From: Bacteroidales bacterium
GTDB lineage: Bacteria; Bacteroidota; Bacteroidia; Bacteroidales; UBA7332
NCBI GenBank assembly: GCA_028687995.1
Contig: JAQTZA010000010.1
Span: 1 to 64,000, forward strand
Reading direction: 5' to 3'
Length of the DNA: 64,000 bases
A model generated the notes under the pieces. It did not search any database and was not told the origin of the DNA. It saw only the letters and a program-made list of their open reading frames with translations. Shown in pieces: positions 28,182 through 37,969 of this stretch (position 1 is the first letter of the stretch; each line of letters begins with the position of its first letter). The translations under genes were made by a program, and so were the position numbers.

Positions 28182-30110
28182 CTATTTATCAAGCTCTTCA
28201 AATTCGGAATTGTTACTTATAAATTCTGGAACAAGCTCTTTCATGAGCTTAACCGTACGTGGAATATCTATTTTTTGCGCAGCAAAAATCAATCTGTTTA
28301 GGTCAGCAATAACCTCTTTTAGATTATATTCTCGCACATCTGCTACCATGATTTTTTCGTGGCGAGTAGGTTTTGTTTTTTCACTATCATTCAGCAACTC
28401 TTCGTAAAGTTTTTCCCCTGGTCTCAACCCAGAATAAACAATTTCAATATCAACATTTGGGGTAAATCCAGCTAATTGAATCATGCGACGTGCCATGTCA
28501 TCAATTTTCACTGGATCTCCCATATCAAAAACGTAGATTTCACCATTCACACCCATAGATCCTGCTTCGAGAACTAAACGACAAGCCTCTGGTATGGTCA
28601 TAAAAAATCTAGTGATTTCTGGATGGGTCACAGTAACAGGACCACCCTGTTCTATCTGTTGCCTAAATCGAGGGATTACAGAACCATTAGATCCAAGCAC
28701 GTTTCCAAAACGAGTGGTAATAAATTGCATTGACTTATCTCGCTTTTGTATATATTTCGCCAAGGATTGAACATAAATCTCTGCAATTCTTTTGGAGGCA
28801 CCCATCACATTGCTTGGATTAACTGCTTTATCGGTAGAGATCATTACAAATTTTTCTGCGCCATAACGAATTGCATGATTTGCAATATTTCTTGTGCCAA
28901 AAACGTTTACGGATATAGATTCACATGGATTTTCTTCCATTAGTGGAACATGTTTATATGCAGCGGCATGATAAACAATTTGCGGCCTAAATTTCTTAAA
29001 TACATAAGTCATACGATTTGCATCGCGCACATCACCCAGTATAACTACAAAATTTAAATTTTTAAATTTATCCTCTAACTCTAGTTGCATATCGTGCAAA
29101 GGTGTCTCTGCAGAATCTAACAAAACGATTAATTTAGGCTTGAATTTACTCAATTGACGAACCAATTCACTACCAATAGAACCAGCGGATCCAGTAACCA
29201 AAACGACCTTTCCTTGAGTTTGCTTTGATATTTCATCATTATTAATTTTTATCTCATCTCTGCCTAATAAATCTTCAATCTGAATATTTCGAATTCGACT
29301 AGATTTTAATGAATAATCGGCAATATCCTGCGGCGCTTGAGAAATTAAAACCTTAATCTTCAGAGACATGCATCGTCTTATCAAATCATCATAATTTCTA
29401 CTTATATACTTTGTATCGGGGAAAATTATAGTATCAATCTCGTATCCCTCAAGTAATCTGCCCAAATCTCCATTTAATAGAATCACTGGTAGATCCATGA
29501 TTCTCTTTTGTTGAATTTGATAATCATAAGTCATAAATCCAACTAAACGAAAGCTCCTGTTCCGAGTCATCAATATTGCTCTTGCTAAAGCAACACTATC
29601 GGGTGAAGTACCATAAATCACGGCTCTTTCCAATCTCTCGTCTGTATCCATTATTAACCTCGCATGTACTTTTACTATAATATAGCGAAGTGCAATTAGT
29701 GTCAAAAGTGAAACTGTAAAATTTATCAAAAGACCAGTTAATGAAATTGGGAAATAGAATTTAAAAACAAATACACCTATTGCAAGTAGTATATTTGAAA
29801 AACTAATTGCCATAAAAATACGCCAAACCTCATAATAGGAGGAATACCTAATTATGCCAGAATGAGTTTTGAACAACAAAAACGATGAAGATACTATAAA
29901 TAAATTAACAAGGACTAGTTCACCAAGCATTGGCAACTCATCTGTGACCTCGGGATAAATAAAAATACAGACAAGATAACTAAATACAATGGAAAAAGTC
30001 GCAATAAAACTATCTAACGAAAGGATAATCCACCGGCTTGTAAAGCTGGATCGTACCATTTTGCGTAAGATTGAATCTAGAAAATTTCGTAAATGCAAAA
30101 GTACATTCAT
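28182..30110 (-). CDS. Membrane UDP-GlcNAc 4,6-dehydratase (PglF/WbpM/CapD type)
   Basis: Converts UDP-GlcNAc to UDP-4-keto-6-deoxy-GlcNAc(-type) sugar, the first step to bacillosamine, QuiNAc and related sugars. The N-terminal four transmembrane helices (residues ~25-145) and a CoA-binding-like Rossmann domain (~160-280) are followed by the SDR domain. The NAD motif is VTGSAGSIGSEL (~314-325). The usual SDR Tyr is replaced by Met436 (NVMGASKR, Lys440), as in WbpM and PglF, which keep activity with this SMK-type triad. GLRPGEKLYEELL closes the domain. At 642 residues it has full length. It has its own promoter and is separated by 265 nt from the glycan operon, which supplies matching downstream enzymes. 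Confidence 0.92.
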   Translation of the reverse strand: MNVLLHLRNFLDSILRKMVRSSFTSRWIILSLDSFIATFSIVFSYLVCIFIYPEVTDELPMLGELVLVNLFIVSSSFLLFKTHSGIIRYSSYYEVWRIFMAISFSNILLAIGVFVFKFYFPISLTGLLINFTVSLLTLIALRYIIVKVHARLIMDTDERLERAVIYGTSPDSVALARAILMTRNRSFRLVGFMTYDYQIQQKRIMDLPVILLNGDLGRLLEGYEIDTIIFPDTKYISRNYDDLIRRCMSLKIKVLISQAPQDIADYSLKSSRIRNIQIEDLLGRDEIKINNDEISKQTQGKVVLVTGSAGSIGSELVRQLSKFKPKLIVLLDSAETPLHDMQLELEDKFKNLNFVVILGDVRDANRMTYVFKKFRPQIVYHAAAYKHVPLMEENPCESISVNVFGTRNIANHAIRYGAEKFVMISTDKAVNPSNVMGASKRIAEIYVQSLAKYIQKRDKSMQFITTRFGNVLGSNGSVIPRFRQQIEQGGPVTVTHPEITRFFMTIPEACRLVLEAGSMGVNGEIYVFDMGDPVKIDDMARRMIQLAGFTPNVDIEIVYSGLRPGEKLYEELLNDSEKTKPTRHEKIMVADVREYNLKEVIADLNRLIFAAQKIDIPRTVKLMKELVPEFISNNSEFEELDK

Positions 30111-30209
30111 TCTTTACTCTATTTCAGATAAATTATGGTTAAAATTCATAATACAATTCTCGAACAAATTATTATTTTAATGCATTGAATCGATTATTTT
30201 ATTAAATTG

Positions 30210-30238
30210 CAAAGATAGCTCAATATTTACAAGCACAA
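30210..30238 (-). promoter_or_regulatory. Promoter of the 4,6-dehydratase gene
   Basis: On the minus strand TTG (30238-30236), an 18-nt spacer and TATCTTTG (30217-30210) form a good Bacteroidota promoter. The leader would be about 90 nt. It shows the dehydratase can be expressed separately from the operon to its right. Confidence 0.7.
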
Positions 30239-30375
30239 CTTAATCCTAGAAACAAAACCGTTTCACACAAGTTCAAAAAAAGACGAAATTACTACAAATT
30301 GATGTATTTTGGTCAACGAAAATAAATTAAATGCTAATTTAGATTGCGCCTATTTTATCAATAGTCAAATACTTT

Positions 30376-31515
30376 TTATCTAAAGAAGTCTACAATAACC
30401 TTACTCACACGATGTAATTCCGAATCACTAAGTATCGAACCTGAAGGGAGACACAACCCTCTTTCGAAAAGAAAATCAGAAATCCCTGTTCCGTAATACG
30501 GACTATCGGAAAATATTGGTTGCAAATGCATAGGTTTCCACAATGGGCGTGACTCAATATTTTCCTGTTCAAGTTTTAATCGTAAGTCCTCTCTTGTCTT
30601 CCCATTCGTCAAAGTAGGGTCAATCAATATTGAGGTTAACCAGTAATTAGAATAAAAACTGTTATCTGGTTCTGTTTGAAAGGATACGCCTCTGATAGAC
30701 TTCAATTCATTTCTGTAGAACTCATTATTTGACCTTCTTTTTTCAACTCGACTCTTTAAAACAAGCATTTGACCTCGCCCAATTCCTGCGACAACATTGC
30801 TCATTCGATAATTATACCCGATCTGAGTGTGCTGATAATGAGGCGCAGAGTCTCTCGCCTGAGTAGCTAGGAATCTAGACTTCTGAGTCTCATCCTCACT
30901 ATGAGAAACAAAAGCACCACCTCCTGAAGTAGTAATAATTTTATTGCCATTGAATGACAAAATAGCTGACTCTGCCAATGTACCACACGCCTTACCGTCT
31001 AAAAAGGAGCCCAATGCCTCAGCGGCATCTTCAATAACTGGAATTTTATACTTTAATGCAATAGCATTGATTTCATTCATCTTAGCTGGCATGCCGTATA
31101 GATGAACTGGGATAATAGCCTTCACTTTTTTACCGTGTGATATCCTATCAATGATAGCTCTTTCTAATTGTAAAGGACACATATTCCATGTATCCATCTC
31201 ACTATCAACAAAAACAGGGGTAGCCCCCAAATACGTAATCGGATTGGCTGAAGCAGCAAAAGTAAAACTTTGGCAAATCACTTCGTCACCAGCTCCAACG
31301 CCTAACATCACTAATGCCAAATGCAGAGCTGCTGTGCCAGCACTTAGCGCAGCAACATGAACATCATTTCCGAGAAAGCTCTCTAAATCTTTCTCAAAAC
31401 CATCTACATTTGGACCCATAGGGACAACCCAATTGGTCTCAAATGCTTCTTTAATAAATTCTTGTTCTTTACCACCCATGTGTGCTAAAGAGAGCCATAT
31501 TCTTGAGGTATTCAT
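30376..31515 (-). CDS. DegT/DnrJ/EryC1 aminotransferase (PglE-like)
   Basis: A PLP-dependent sugar aminotransferase, 379 residues. SAGTAALHLAL (residues ~58-68) holds the PLP-phosphate site. EDAAEALGS (~162-170) has the pyridine-binding Asp, and SFNGNKIITTSGGG places the PLP lysine at Lys192. YNYRMSNVVAGIGRGQM is the conserved substrate-binding motif. LYGMPAKMNEIN and NGNK are close to PglE/WbpE-type enzymes that aminate the 4-keto sugar made by the dehydratase next door. It is the last gene of the long minus-strand operon, 10 nt after the membrane protein. I infer UDP-4-amino-4,6-dideoxy-GlcNAc as product; other 4-amino or 3-amino sugars are possible. Confidence 0.9.
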   Translation of the reverse strand: MNTSRIWLSLAHMGGKEQEFIKEAFETNWVVPMGPNVDGFEKDLESFLGNDVHVAALSAGTAALHLALVMLGVGAGDEVICQSFTFAASANPITYLGATPVFVDSEMDTWNMCPLQLERAIIDRISHGKKVKAIIPVHLYGMPAKMNEINAIALKYKIPVIEDAAEALGSFLDGKACGTLAESAILSFNGNKIITTSGGGAFVSHSEDETQKSRFLATQARDSAPHYQHTQIGYNYRMSNVVAGIGRGQMLVLKSRVEKRRSNNEFYRNELKSIRGVSFQTEPDNSFYSNYWLTSILIDPTLTNGKTREDLRLKLEQENIESRPLWKPMHLQPIFSDSPYYGTGISDFLFERGLCLPSGSILSDSELHRVSKVIVDFFR

Positions 31516-31525
31516 ACTTTTCTAT

Positions 31526-33181
31526 TTATATAACTTTGAATTCTAATGATCTATTCGGAAAATCTGGATGAAATACTAATCGAATGAAATAATTTTTATC
31601 AAAAATAAAACTTGGTGGCACATGAAAAAATAAATAGGTTTTAAATTGAGTAGAACAACAACCTACTGAACTAATTCGAACCATATCATGATTCGTTGTA
31701 TTTGGGTTTTCGCCATATTGCACAAAAGAATTTCTGCCAATTTTCGATGTAAAGATAGTGGGACATTCCAATAAAATCAATCTCGTCTGTTTAAAATAAA
31801 CCATTTTGGGATGTACATTGTCAAATAACAAATTATCTCTACGTAACAATTCATTAACTACTACATTAGGTAAAAACACAATATATGGCTTATCGAATAA
31901 TCTACTCATTCCTTCATTTGATATCCAATACCGATTTTGATTACCAAGTCCAGTATAACAGACAAATCTATTCTTTTTAATTTTAAAATCTTCAAACACG
32001 GTAATCCGCACATCTGATTTGAGCATTTGATGCTCAATTTTTTGATACGATTTTTGACTTTCTACAAGCTCATCGACGACGGTTCTATACTCAAACAACA
32101 TAAAAAAAGCACCAATTAACAAAACAAGTAAGACGGAAGTTTTTCGGAATAGATTAATATACGTTCTAGCGACAGTTAACAATATAACTAATGCTAGTAT
32201 CGAAGCTGGGAAAATGGCTCGTTGACTAAATGCATTCACCATATAAGCAAATATCAATGATATCACCATTGCGATCAGATATAGATGATTTTCACGTAAA
32301 AGTTGAAAAAAAAGTTGTCGTTTTTGAAGAAAAAGGATAAACCCAATAATCAACAGTATGATAAAAATTTTGGTGGCAACTAAAGCAATAAAGATATGAC
32401 TTTCATTAGATTCCATTACACTCTGAATGGAATGTATAGGCGACGAGGTCGCTGCTGCCGCCATCTTGAAGTTAGCGGGAGAGATTGCGGTAAATATGGC
32501 ACTCAATATCGCTCCACATGATATCGCAAGCGTTTTTCCGCATATCTTCCTCCAATTAACAAATAGATGAAATATAAATGAAATTGAAATTCCAATAGAT
32601 AAAACTTCATGAGTCGCATTCAGAATAATTCCGAGAAAAAAATAAAATAAAATATCAAGTTTTGAAATATTTGACGAAGAAGACGATTTTCCATGAAAAT
32701 AAAACAGTAGCAATGCCAATGTAACAGACCATAGATAATTTACGCTTCCTGACAGCCAAAACATACAATAATTTTGGCCTGGGATAACAAACCAAAGAGA
32801 GAGAATTAGTAAGAGGTATATAGTGACGTTTATCTTACTTTTAGAAATGGATGCACTTCTTAAAATCAAAATTTGCAACAATCCGAACACAAGTGTATTT
32901 GCAATATCGAACCAAATTTTATTGTCAAACATTAAAAAAAACTGCACAATGGTATGAATAAGAACTCTACCGCTGTGAACAAAATAGTGATGATATTGTG
33001 AGTAGAAAATATCAGACAACGATTCTACACGTTTATTCGTTGCACCATTAGCATCAAATATAAATTTATAGTTAAAATCGTCGTACGCTAAATTCGAAAA
33101 AAAGCTTATAACAAAAAATCCCATCAAAGACAGGATAAAAAGGATAAGAACTTTGAGATTTAAGTTTTTAATAAGTAGCAT
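31526..33181 (-). CDS. Polytopic membrane protein, GT-C-like glycosyltransferase (DUF6056-like)
   Basis: A 551-residue protein with about 10-11 transmembrane helices in the first ~380 residues and a soluble C-terminal domain of ~170 residues. LAYDDFNYKF (residues ~30-39) has an acidic pair in the first external loop, the usual catalytic feature of GT-C enzymes, and HSGRVLIH follows at ~66-73. I recall similar Bacteroidota proteins under DUF6056. The gene is 13 nt downstream of a GtrB-like gene, and GtrB partners are typically membrane transferases that add a side-chain sugar from undecaprenyl-phosphate-sugar to the glycan. Specificity unknown. Confidence 0.65.
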   Translation of the reverse strand: MLLIKNLNLKVLILFILSLMGFFVISFFSNLAYDDFNYKFIFDANGATNKRVESLSDIFYSQYHHYFVHSGRVLIHTIVQFFLMFDNKIWFDIANTLVFGLLQILILRSASISKSKINVTIYLLLILSLWFVIPGQNYCMFWLSGSVNYLWSVTLALLLFYFHGKSSSSSNISKLDILFYFFLGIILNATHEVLSIGISISFIFHLFVNWRKICGKTLAISCGAILSAIFTAISPANFKMAAAATSSPIHSIQSVMESNESHIFIALVATKIFIILLIIGFILFLQKRQLFFQLLRENHLYLIAMVISLIFAYMVNAFSQRAIFPASILALVILLTVARTYINLFRKTSVLLVLLIGAFFMLFEYRTVVDELVESQKSYQKIEHQMLKSDVRITVFEDFKIKKNRFVCYTGLGNQNRYWISNEGMSRLFDKPYIVFLPNVVVNELLRRDNLLFDNVHPKMVYFKQTRLILLECPTIFTSKIGRNSFVQYGENPNTTNHDMVRISSVGCCSTQFKTYLFFHVPPSFIFDKNYFIRLVFHPDFPNRSLEFKVI

Positions 33182-33194
33182 TGAATATATTGGC

Positions 33195-34118
33195 TTAAAC
33201 TTTTTCTCTAATCAAATACGGAGGTCGAGGTTTCGCTTCATAAAACATCCTACCTAGATATTCTCCCAAAATACCGATAGTAAGCAATTGAATTCCACCC
33301 ATAAAAACAATAGCGAAAAGCACAATGGGTTGTGTTTGTGCTAACCATTCTATATTAAAACTATTACCAAAAAATAGAAATCCAAAAGATAACACCAAAA
33401 AGAATACCCCTAAAAAAAGGGATAAACGGAGAGGTGCTATCGTAAAAGATGTAATTCCTTCGATAGCCAAGTCCATCAATTGATTAAATCCGAATTTCCC
33501 TTTACCATGTGAGCGCAACGGTTCGTCATACATCACGATTTTTTTCTTGAACCCAATCCAGCTGTATAAACCCTTCGTATATCGTTGCGCATCGCGAATC
33601 TGACACATTGCATCAATACAAACTCTATCGAGTAAACGAAAATCGCCCACATGTTCCTGAATTGGAGTTTTAGAAACACGTGATAATATGGCATGGAAAA
33701 CTTTTGAAGAAATATTTTTAAATAGCGTAGCGTCAGCCAGAGATTTTCTTTGCGCAGCTACATCGTCGTACCCTTCTTCCCAAAATTGCAATAATTCAGG
33801 TATTATTTCGGGAGGATGCTGAAGATCTGCATCCATGATGACAACTGCATCAGCTTCTACAAAATCCAAACCAGCCATCATTGCAATCTCTTTTCCAAAA
33901 TTGCGCGATAAATCGATATATCGAATGTAATTTTTCTTTTCTCTGTAGCTCTTTATTAAATTAAGTGTAGAATCAGTACTTCCATCATTCACAAACAGAA
34001 TCTCCCATTGATAGTTTGTCGAACTCTCAATAAGTAAATCTAATCGCTCGACGAGCAAAGGCAAAACCTGTTCTTCGTTACGACAAGGAATTAGGATGGA
34101 TACTTTTTTCATAAACAA
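33195..34118 (-). CDS. GtrB/DPM1-like polyprenyl-phosphate glycosyltransferase
   Basis: A GT2 enzyme that moves a sugar from a nucleotide donor to polyprenyl phosphate. The GT-A fold has IPCRNEE (residues 10-16), FVNDGSTDST, and the metal-binding DAD at 96-98 (IMDADLQHPPE). DLSRNFGKEIAMMAGL and QRYTKGLYSWIGF are characteristic of the GtrB/dolichyl-phosphate mannose synthase group. Two C-terminal transmembrane helices (~228-255 and ~265-288) are followed by YLGRMFYEAKPRPPYL, the normal GtrB end. At 307 residues it has standard length. The next gene is its likely acceptor-side partner. Confidence 0.92.
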   Translation of the reverse strand: MFMKKVSILIPCRNEEQVLPLLVERLDLLIESSTNYQWEILFVNDGSTDSTLNLIKSYREKKNYIRYIDLSRNFGKEIAMMAGLDFVEADAVVIMDADLQHPPEIIPELLQFWEEGYDDVAAQRKSLADATLFKNISSKVFHAILSRVSKTPIQEHVGDFRLLDRVCIDAMCQIRDAQRYTKGLYSWIGFKKKIVMYDEPLRSHGKGKFGFNQLMDLAIEGITSFTIAPLRLSLFLGVFFLVLSFGFLFFGNSFNIEWLAQTQPIVLFAIVFMGGIQLLTIGILGEYLGRMFYEAKPRPPYLIREKV

Positions 34119-34122
34119 TTAT

Positions 34123-34869
34123 TTAGCGTAAAGTGAGCCCCCCGTCAATCGTAAGAACGCTACCTGTCATCCACTTGGTGGCATCAGAAAGGAGATATAT
34201 GGCAGCGTAGGCAACTTCTTCGGGATTACCATAACGACCTAACGGATAGCGTAACACATCTTTTGCAATTTCGTCATCAGGTATTGCTGTTGTCAGATTA
34301 GTTTTAATCATGCCAGGTTGAATAGCATTAGCTCGTATATTGGATGATGATAATTCAAATGCAATACCTTTCATAAAAGAGTTCATCGCGCCTTTAGAAG
34401 CCATATACATGATGTTACCAAGCGATGCAATGTTAGTTGCAACCGATGAAATCAGCACAATAGATGATTCTTTTGCCAATAAATTCTTTTTATAAATTTT
34501 CTGAATTAACGAAGCCTGACTTAAGAAATTCACATTCATCAAATCTTCAAAGGTCTGATTTTTAATAAATTTCAGGGGCAATCGTTTGATTATTCCTGCA
34601 CAATTTACTAGCCCATTTAATGCGGGCAATTCCTTAACGAATAAATCCACATCTTCTTCATTGGTCAAATCGACCAAATATTGTCGATGTCCTTCTCCTG
34701 ATAATTGAGAAAAAGTATTATTCAATCTTTCTCCATCCCGACCAGTAATAATCAACGTTGCACCCATCTTTGAACATTCAATCGCAATCGATTTCCCAAT
34801 TCCAGATGATGCTCCTGTGATTAATACAACTTTATTTTGAAGCGAAAACGGATTGAAATTTTCCATCAT
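34123..34869 (-). CDS. FabG-like short-chain reductase (cassette A)
   Basis: A classical SDR of 248 residues, resembling 3-oxoacyl-ACP reductase. The cofactor motif is TGASSGIG (18-25), NCAG is at 89-92, and the catalytic Ser142-Tyr155-Lys159 are intact (SSVATNIASL ... YMASKG). It ends with the family pattern SDATKWMTGSVLTIDGG. The start overlaps the stop of the KAS III gene by one base (TAATG), which implies translational coupling. I infer reduction of a 3-oxoacyl-ACP made by that KAS III; a sugar ketoreductase is the alternative. It closely resembles the SDR at 38836-39585. Confidence 0.88.
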   Translation of the reverse strand: MMENFNPFSLQNKVVLITGASSGIGKSIAIECSKMGATLIITGRDGERLNNTFSQLSGEGHRQYLVDLTNEEDVDLFVKELPALNGLVNCAGIIKRLPLKFIKNQTFEDLMNVNFLSQASLIQKIYKKNLLAKESSIVLISSVATNIASLGNIMYMASKGAMNSFMKGIAFELSSSNIRANAIQPGMIKTNLTTAIPDDEIAKDVLRYPLGRYGNPEEVAYAAIYLLSDATKWMTGSVLTIDGGLTLR

Positions 34870-35927
34870 TAAATCTCCACTAATTCACTCAGATAACAAT
34901 CTTTTGTATTGATAATAGCCGAAGCCCATGTCATGCCTACGCCAAATCCTGACAAAAACAGTTGTTTATTGTCATTTAATCTTCCTTGTAATTCAGAGAC
35001 AATCGTTAATGGAATTGAAACAGACGATGTATTACCAAATTTAGCAATAGTAGCCGGCACCTTTTCCTTTTCAAGTTTTAGTTTCTTCGCCAAATAGCTA
35101 TTGATGAAATCGTTCGCTTGATGAAAAACAAAGAAATCAATTTCAGATGTCTGTTTTTCGGCATAGGCAAATATTTTCTTGATGTCTGCCGGAATTTCCC
35201 GAATCACGAAATTAAAAACGTCTCCCCCATTCATATATCCATGCTCTTCACTACGAATATTTCCATATTCATCCACTACCTTCTCTTGTAATGTTTCGAC
35301 AGTTGTCGGATTGCGATATCCACCGGCATTCATTTTGATTAAATCTTCTTTTGAACCGTCTGAGTTCATCGAAAAATAACTTTTCCCGAAATGATCGTTT
35401 CGTTCAATCAATGCGGCAACGCCTGCATCTCCAAATATAAAAGCTGTCTTTCTATCTTTTGGTGAATAAATGCGCGAACGAGTCTCTCCATCAAGTAATA
35501 ATGCTTTACGCAAATTGCTACGCTCCATCATCGAATAAACGATAGACATTCCATATATAAAACCTGAACAACCCAGATTCAAATCAAATGCAATAGTATT
35601 GTGAGACAATCCCAATCTATGTTGCAAGATAATTGATGTAGCTGGCATTCGATAATCGGGTGTTTGAGAAACAAAAACGAGTAAATCAATTTCATCCCGA
35701 TTGATAGACATATCTACAATCAATTTCTCAGCAGCCGCAAAACACAAATCTGAAGAACAAACTCCTTGCTCTGCAAAACGACGCTCAAATATACCAATTT
35801 TGTCCACAACAGCCTTCACATCTTCCTCCGGAAAATGCTCTGTATATTCGTAGTTTTTAATAGTATTTTTGGGAACTGCTGCAGCTATTCCTGAAATTCC
35901 AACATCAGAGAAACTCAATTGAGCCAT
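34869..35927 (-). CDS. Ketoacyl-ACP synthase III (cassette A, first copy)
   Basis: A FabH-like condensing enzyme, 352 residues. The catalytic triad is Cys120 (LGCSGFIYG), His269 (VFHQAN) and Asn299 (GNTSS), so it should be active. SQTPDYRMPATS and FGDAGVAALIE are standard KAS III elements. It lies 53 nt after ACP 1 and is fused by TAATG to the FabG-like gene. Housekeeping fabH is usually beside plsX and rpmF in bacteria; this copy lies inside a glycan operon and so is probably dedicated to making an acyl substituent. Substrate chain length cannot be read from the sequence. Confidence 0.9.
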   Translation of the reverse strand: MAQLSFSDVGISGIAAAVPKNTIKNYEYTEHFPEEDVKAVVDKIGIFERRFAEQGVCSSDLCFAAAEKLIVDMSINRDEIDLLVFVSQTPDYRMPATSIILQHRLGLSHNTIAFDLNLGCSGFIYGMSIVYSMMERSNLRKALLLDGETRSRIYSPKDRKTAFIFGDAGVAALIERNDHFGKSYFSMNSDGSKEDLIKMNAGGYRNPTTVETLQEKVVDEYGNIRSEEHGYMNGGDVFNFVIREIPADIKKIFAYAEKQTSEIDFFVFHQANDFINSYLAKKLKLEKEKVPATIAKFGNTSSVSIPLTIVSELQGRLNDNKQLFLSGFGVGMTWASAIINTKDCYLSELVEI

Positions 35928-35980
35928 ACATTTTTGATTAAATCATTATTCAAATGTCATGTGTTAATCCATAAAGGGAA

Positions 35981-36208
35981 TTACGCTTTTCGTTTCTTAA
36001 TTTCTTCAATTAACTCAGAAATCGTAACAAGTTTTTTGAAATCGTTTCCTTCAATAACCACATCGTACTCTTCATCGATCATCGCAATTACTGATAAGAA
36101 TGCTAATGAATCCCACTGTTCCAATTCGCGAAAAACAGTATCCAAATGCACGGTATCTGCTTCAATTTCTAATGTCTCTTTGAATAATTCAATAAATCTG
36201 GTTTCCAT
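35981..36208 (-). CDS. Acyl carrier protein (cassette A)
   Basis: A 75-residue acidic four-helix carrier. The phosphopantetheine site is Ser34 in the motif WDSLAF, the normal DSL type. VIAMIDEEYDVVIEGNDF is the helix-III recognition region and ISELIEEIKKRK the last helix. It lies between two KAS III genes (34 nt and 53 nt gaps). It is probably a dedicated carrier for the cassette rather than the general AcpP, which is normally next to fabF. Confidence 0.88.
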   Translation of the reverse strand: METRFIELFKETLEIEADTVHLDTVFRELEQWDSLAFLSVIAMIDEEYDVVIEGNDFKKLVTISELIEEIKKRKA

Positions 36209-36242
36209 AATTTTTTATCTGTTTATTTATAATTTATAGTTA

Positions 36243-37304
36243 CTACACTTCTACAATAGGTGGACATACGACATTATCTAGTTCAAAAGACGCTGATGCC
36301 CAAGACAAGCCAACACCAAAGGCACAGACAACTATTTGCTTAGTATGCCCCTCGAGTTGTTTTTTTAATTCTGAAATCATCGTCAATGGAATGGATGCAG
36401 AAGATGTATTTCCATATTTACCTAATGAATATGGCACCTTCTCAGGTTCAATTTTGAGTTTCGTTCTGATTTTCTCATTCATCATTTTATTCGCTTGATG
36501 AAATACAAAGTAATCTACCTGCTCTTTTTCAATCCCAAAAGTTTCAAGCAAAGTATTCACGCTACGAGGCGCTTTTGTAATTCCAAAAGTAAATACAGAT
36601 GGGCCATCAAGAATACTTTGTAACCGATTTCTGTATTGACCTTGTTCAATTTCCGCAAACTCAAACGAAGATTGTGTCGGGAAATTCCGGAAGCCACCGT
36701 CAGGAATGATAATTGATTCAAAGCCTTTCCCATCCGTTCCTAACTGAAATTTAATACCATCTTCTCCTTCAACAAATTCAAGAGCTGTAGCCGTCCCTGC
36801 ATCACCAAAAAGCGGATAAGTGCTTTTATCTCGATCTGATTTAGTCACGGTTGTTGTATCACCTACTAACAAAAGTCCTTTTTTCATCGTACCTGACGAT
36901 AATAATGCAGAAATTGTCGATAATCCATAAACCCAACCAGAGCAACCAAGCGAAATATCCATCGAATAACAATCAATGGGCAATCCTAAACGATGTTGCA
37001 AAATACAAGATGTAGCTGGGAGTATATAATCGGGCGTTTGAGTGACAAATATCAAACAATCAATTTCTTCTTTGGCCCAATTAAGCTCAGCGATTAACTT
37101 TTCTGCTGCATGAAAGCATAAATCTGAAGTGCAAAAACCAGTATCTTTTACCATCCTGCGGTATTCAATTCCGGTAACATCCACAAATCGTTGTGCTTCT
37201 TCAACACTTCCTAACAAAGAGAGTTTTTTATTGTCTTCAATATGTGTTGGAACACAAGCAGACATCCCTTTAATTTTAATATTTTTCGTATGAAGTATTG
37301 CCAT
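36243..37304 (-). CDS. Ketoacyl-ACP synthase III (cassette A, second copy)
   Basis: A 353-residue KAS III with an intact triad Cys121 (LGCSGWVYG), His269 (VFHQAN) and Asn299 (GNTSS). It is more like the enzyme at 39587-40645 than the one at 34869-35927: both have TQTPDYILPATSCILQHRL, HQAN.xMNEKIR.KLKI and a VPYSL stretch before GNTSS. It is 34 nt upstream of ACP 1. Having two non-identical KAS III genes on either side of one ACP suggests either two successive condensations or a heterodimer; both are inference. Confidence 0.9.
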   Translation of the reverse strand: MAILHTKNIKIKGMSACVPTHIEDNKKLSLLGSVEEAQRFVDVTGIEYRRMVKDTGFCTSDLCFHAAEKLIAELNWAKEEIDCLIFVTQTPDYILPATSCILQHRLGLPIDCYSMDISLGCSGWVYGLSTISALLSSGTMKKGLLLVGDTTTVTKSDRDKSTYPLFGDAGTATALEFVEGEDGIKFQLGTDGKGFESIIIPDGGFRNFPTQSSFEFAEIEQGQYRNRLQSILDGPSVFTFGITKAPRSVNTLLETFGIEKEQVDYFVFHQANKMMNEKIRTKLKIEPEKVPYSLGKYGNTSSASIPLTMISELKKQLEGHTKQIVVCAFGVGLSWASASFELDNVVCPPIVEV

Positions 37305-37324
37305 TATTTTCCTTTTATACTAAT

Positions 37325-37966
37325 TTATAGAGTCATTTTCTTTGCTGGATTCCCAAAATATAGAAATCCGTCTTTTGTATCTCGCATCACAACCGAATTT
37401 GTCCCAATTCGAGTATTATTGCCAATTTTTTTCCCTTGAAGAACAATGGCTTGAACTCCAAAGAAATTCTCATCGCCCACAGTACAATCACCAGATATAC
37501 GAGTAGATGGGCTTAATATATTAAAATTACCCAAAGATACATCATGTCCTAAAGAAACTGCTCCGTTAAACAGATTAAAATCACCAATCGTGACATCGCA
37601 ACTCAATCTACACCCAAAAAAAATGATGTTTCCTTGACCCATTTTAATTGTATTCTTATCAAACAGAATCACATTAGGTGCTATTAAATTTGGAAAGTCA
37701 ATTAACGGATTTGAAATATTATTGAACAATTTTCGCACTATTGTTGGATTGGCTATGGCAATGGCAACAGATAGATTCGAGCTATATTTCTGCAAAAAGT
37801 CAATTCCGCCAAGAATTTCCCCATAGCTGTTTCGTATTCCTTTTTCAACTCCATCATCCACAAAACCAAGTAAATTCCAAGTTGGTGATACCTCGTTTAT
37901 AGCATTCAACAGGCAGGCAATTTCTCTACCAAACCCACCAGCACCATATATTACAATATTCTTCAT
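37325..37966 (-). CDS. NeuD/PglD-type hexapeptide acyltransferase
   Basis: A 213-residue sugar acyltransferase. The N-terminal UDP-sugar-binding Rossmann-like part begins IVIYGAGGFGREIACLL (residues 4-20). The rest is a left-handed beta helix of hexapeptide repeats (about 95-200; VTIGDFNLFNGAVSLGHDVSLG, IGNNTRIGTNSVVMRD), ending YFGNPAKKM. PglD N-acetylates the 4-amino group of UDP-4-amino-sugar, which would complete the PglF-PglE-PglD route. The typical catalytic His is probably in SLGHDVSLG. Because it sits directly beside the KAS III/ACP cassettes, it could instead accept an acyl-ACP donor. It is 3 nt from the deacetylase gene. Confidence 0.88.
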   Translation of the reverse strand: MKNIVIYGAGGFGREIACLLNAINEVSPTWNLLGFVDDGVEKGIRNSYGEILGGIDFLQKYSSNLSVAIAIANPTIVRKLFNNISNPLIDFPNLIAPNVILFDKNTIKMGQGNIIFFGCRLSCDVTIGDFNLFNGAVSLGHDVSLGNFNILSPSTRISGDCTVGDENFFGVQAIVLQGKKIGNNTRIGTNSVVMRDTKDGFLYFGNPAKKMTL

Positions 37967-37969
37967 TTT

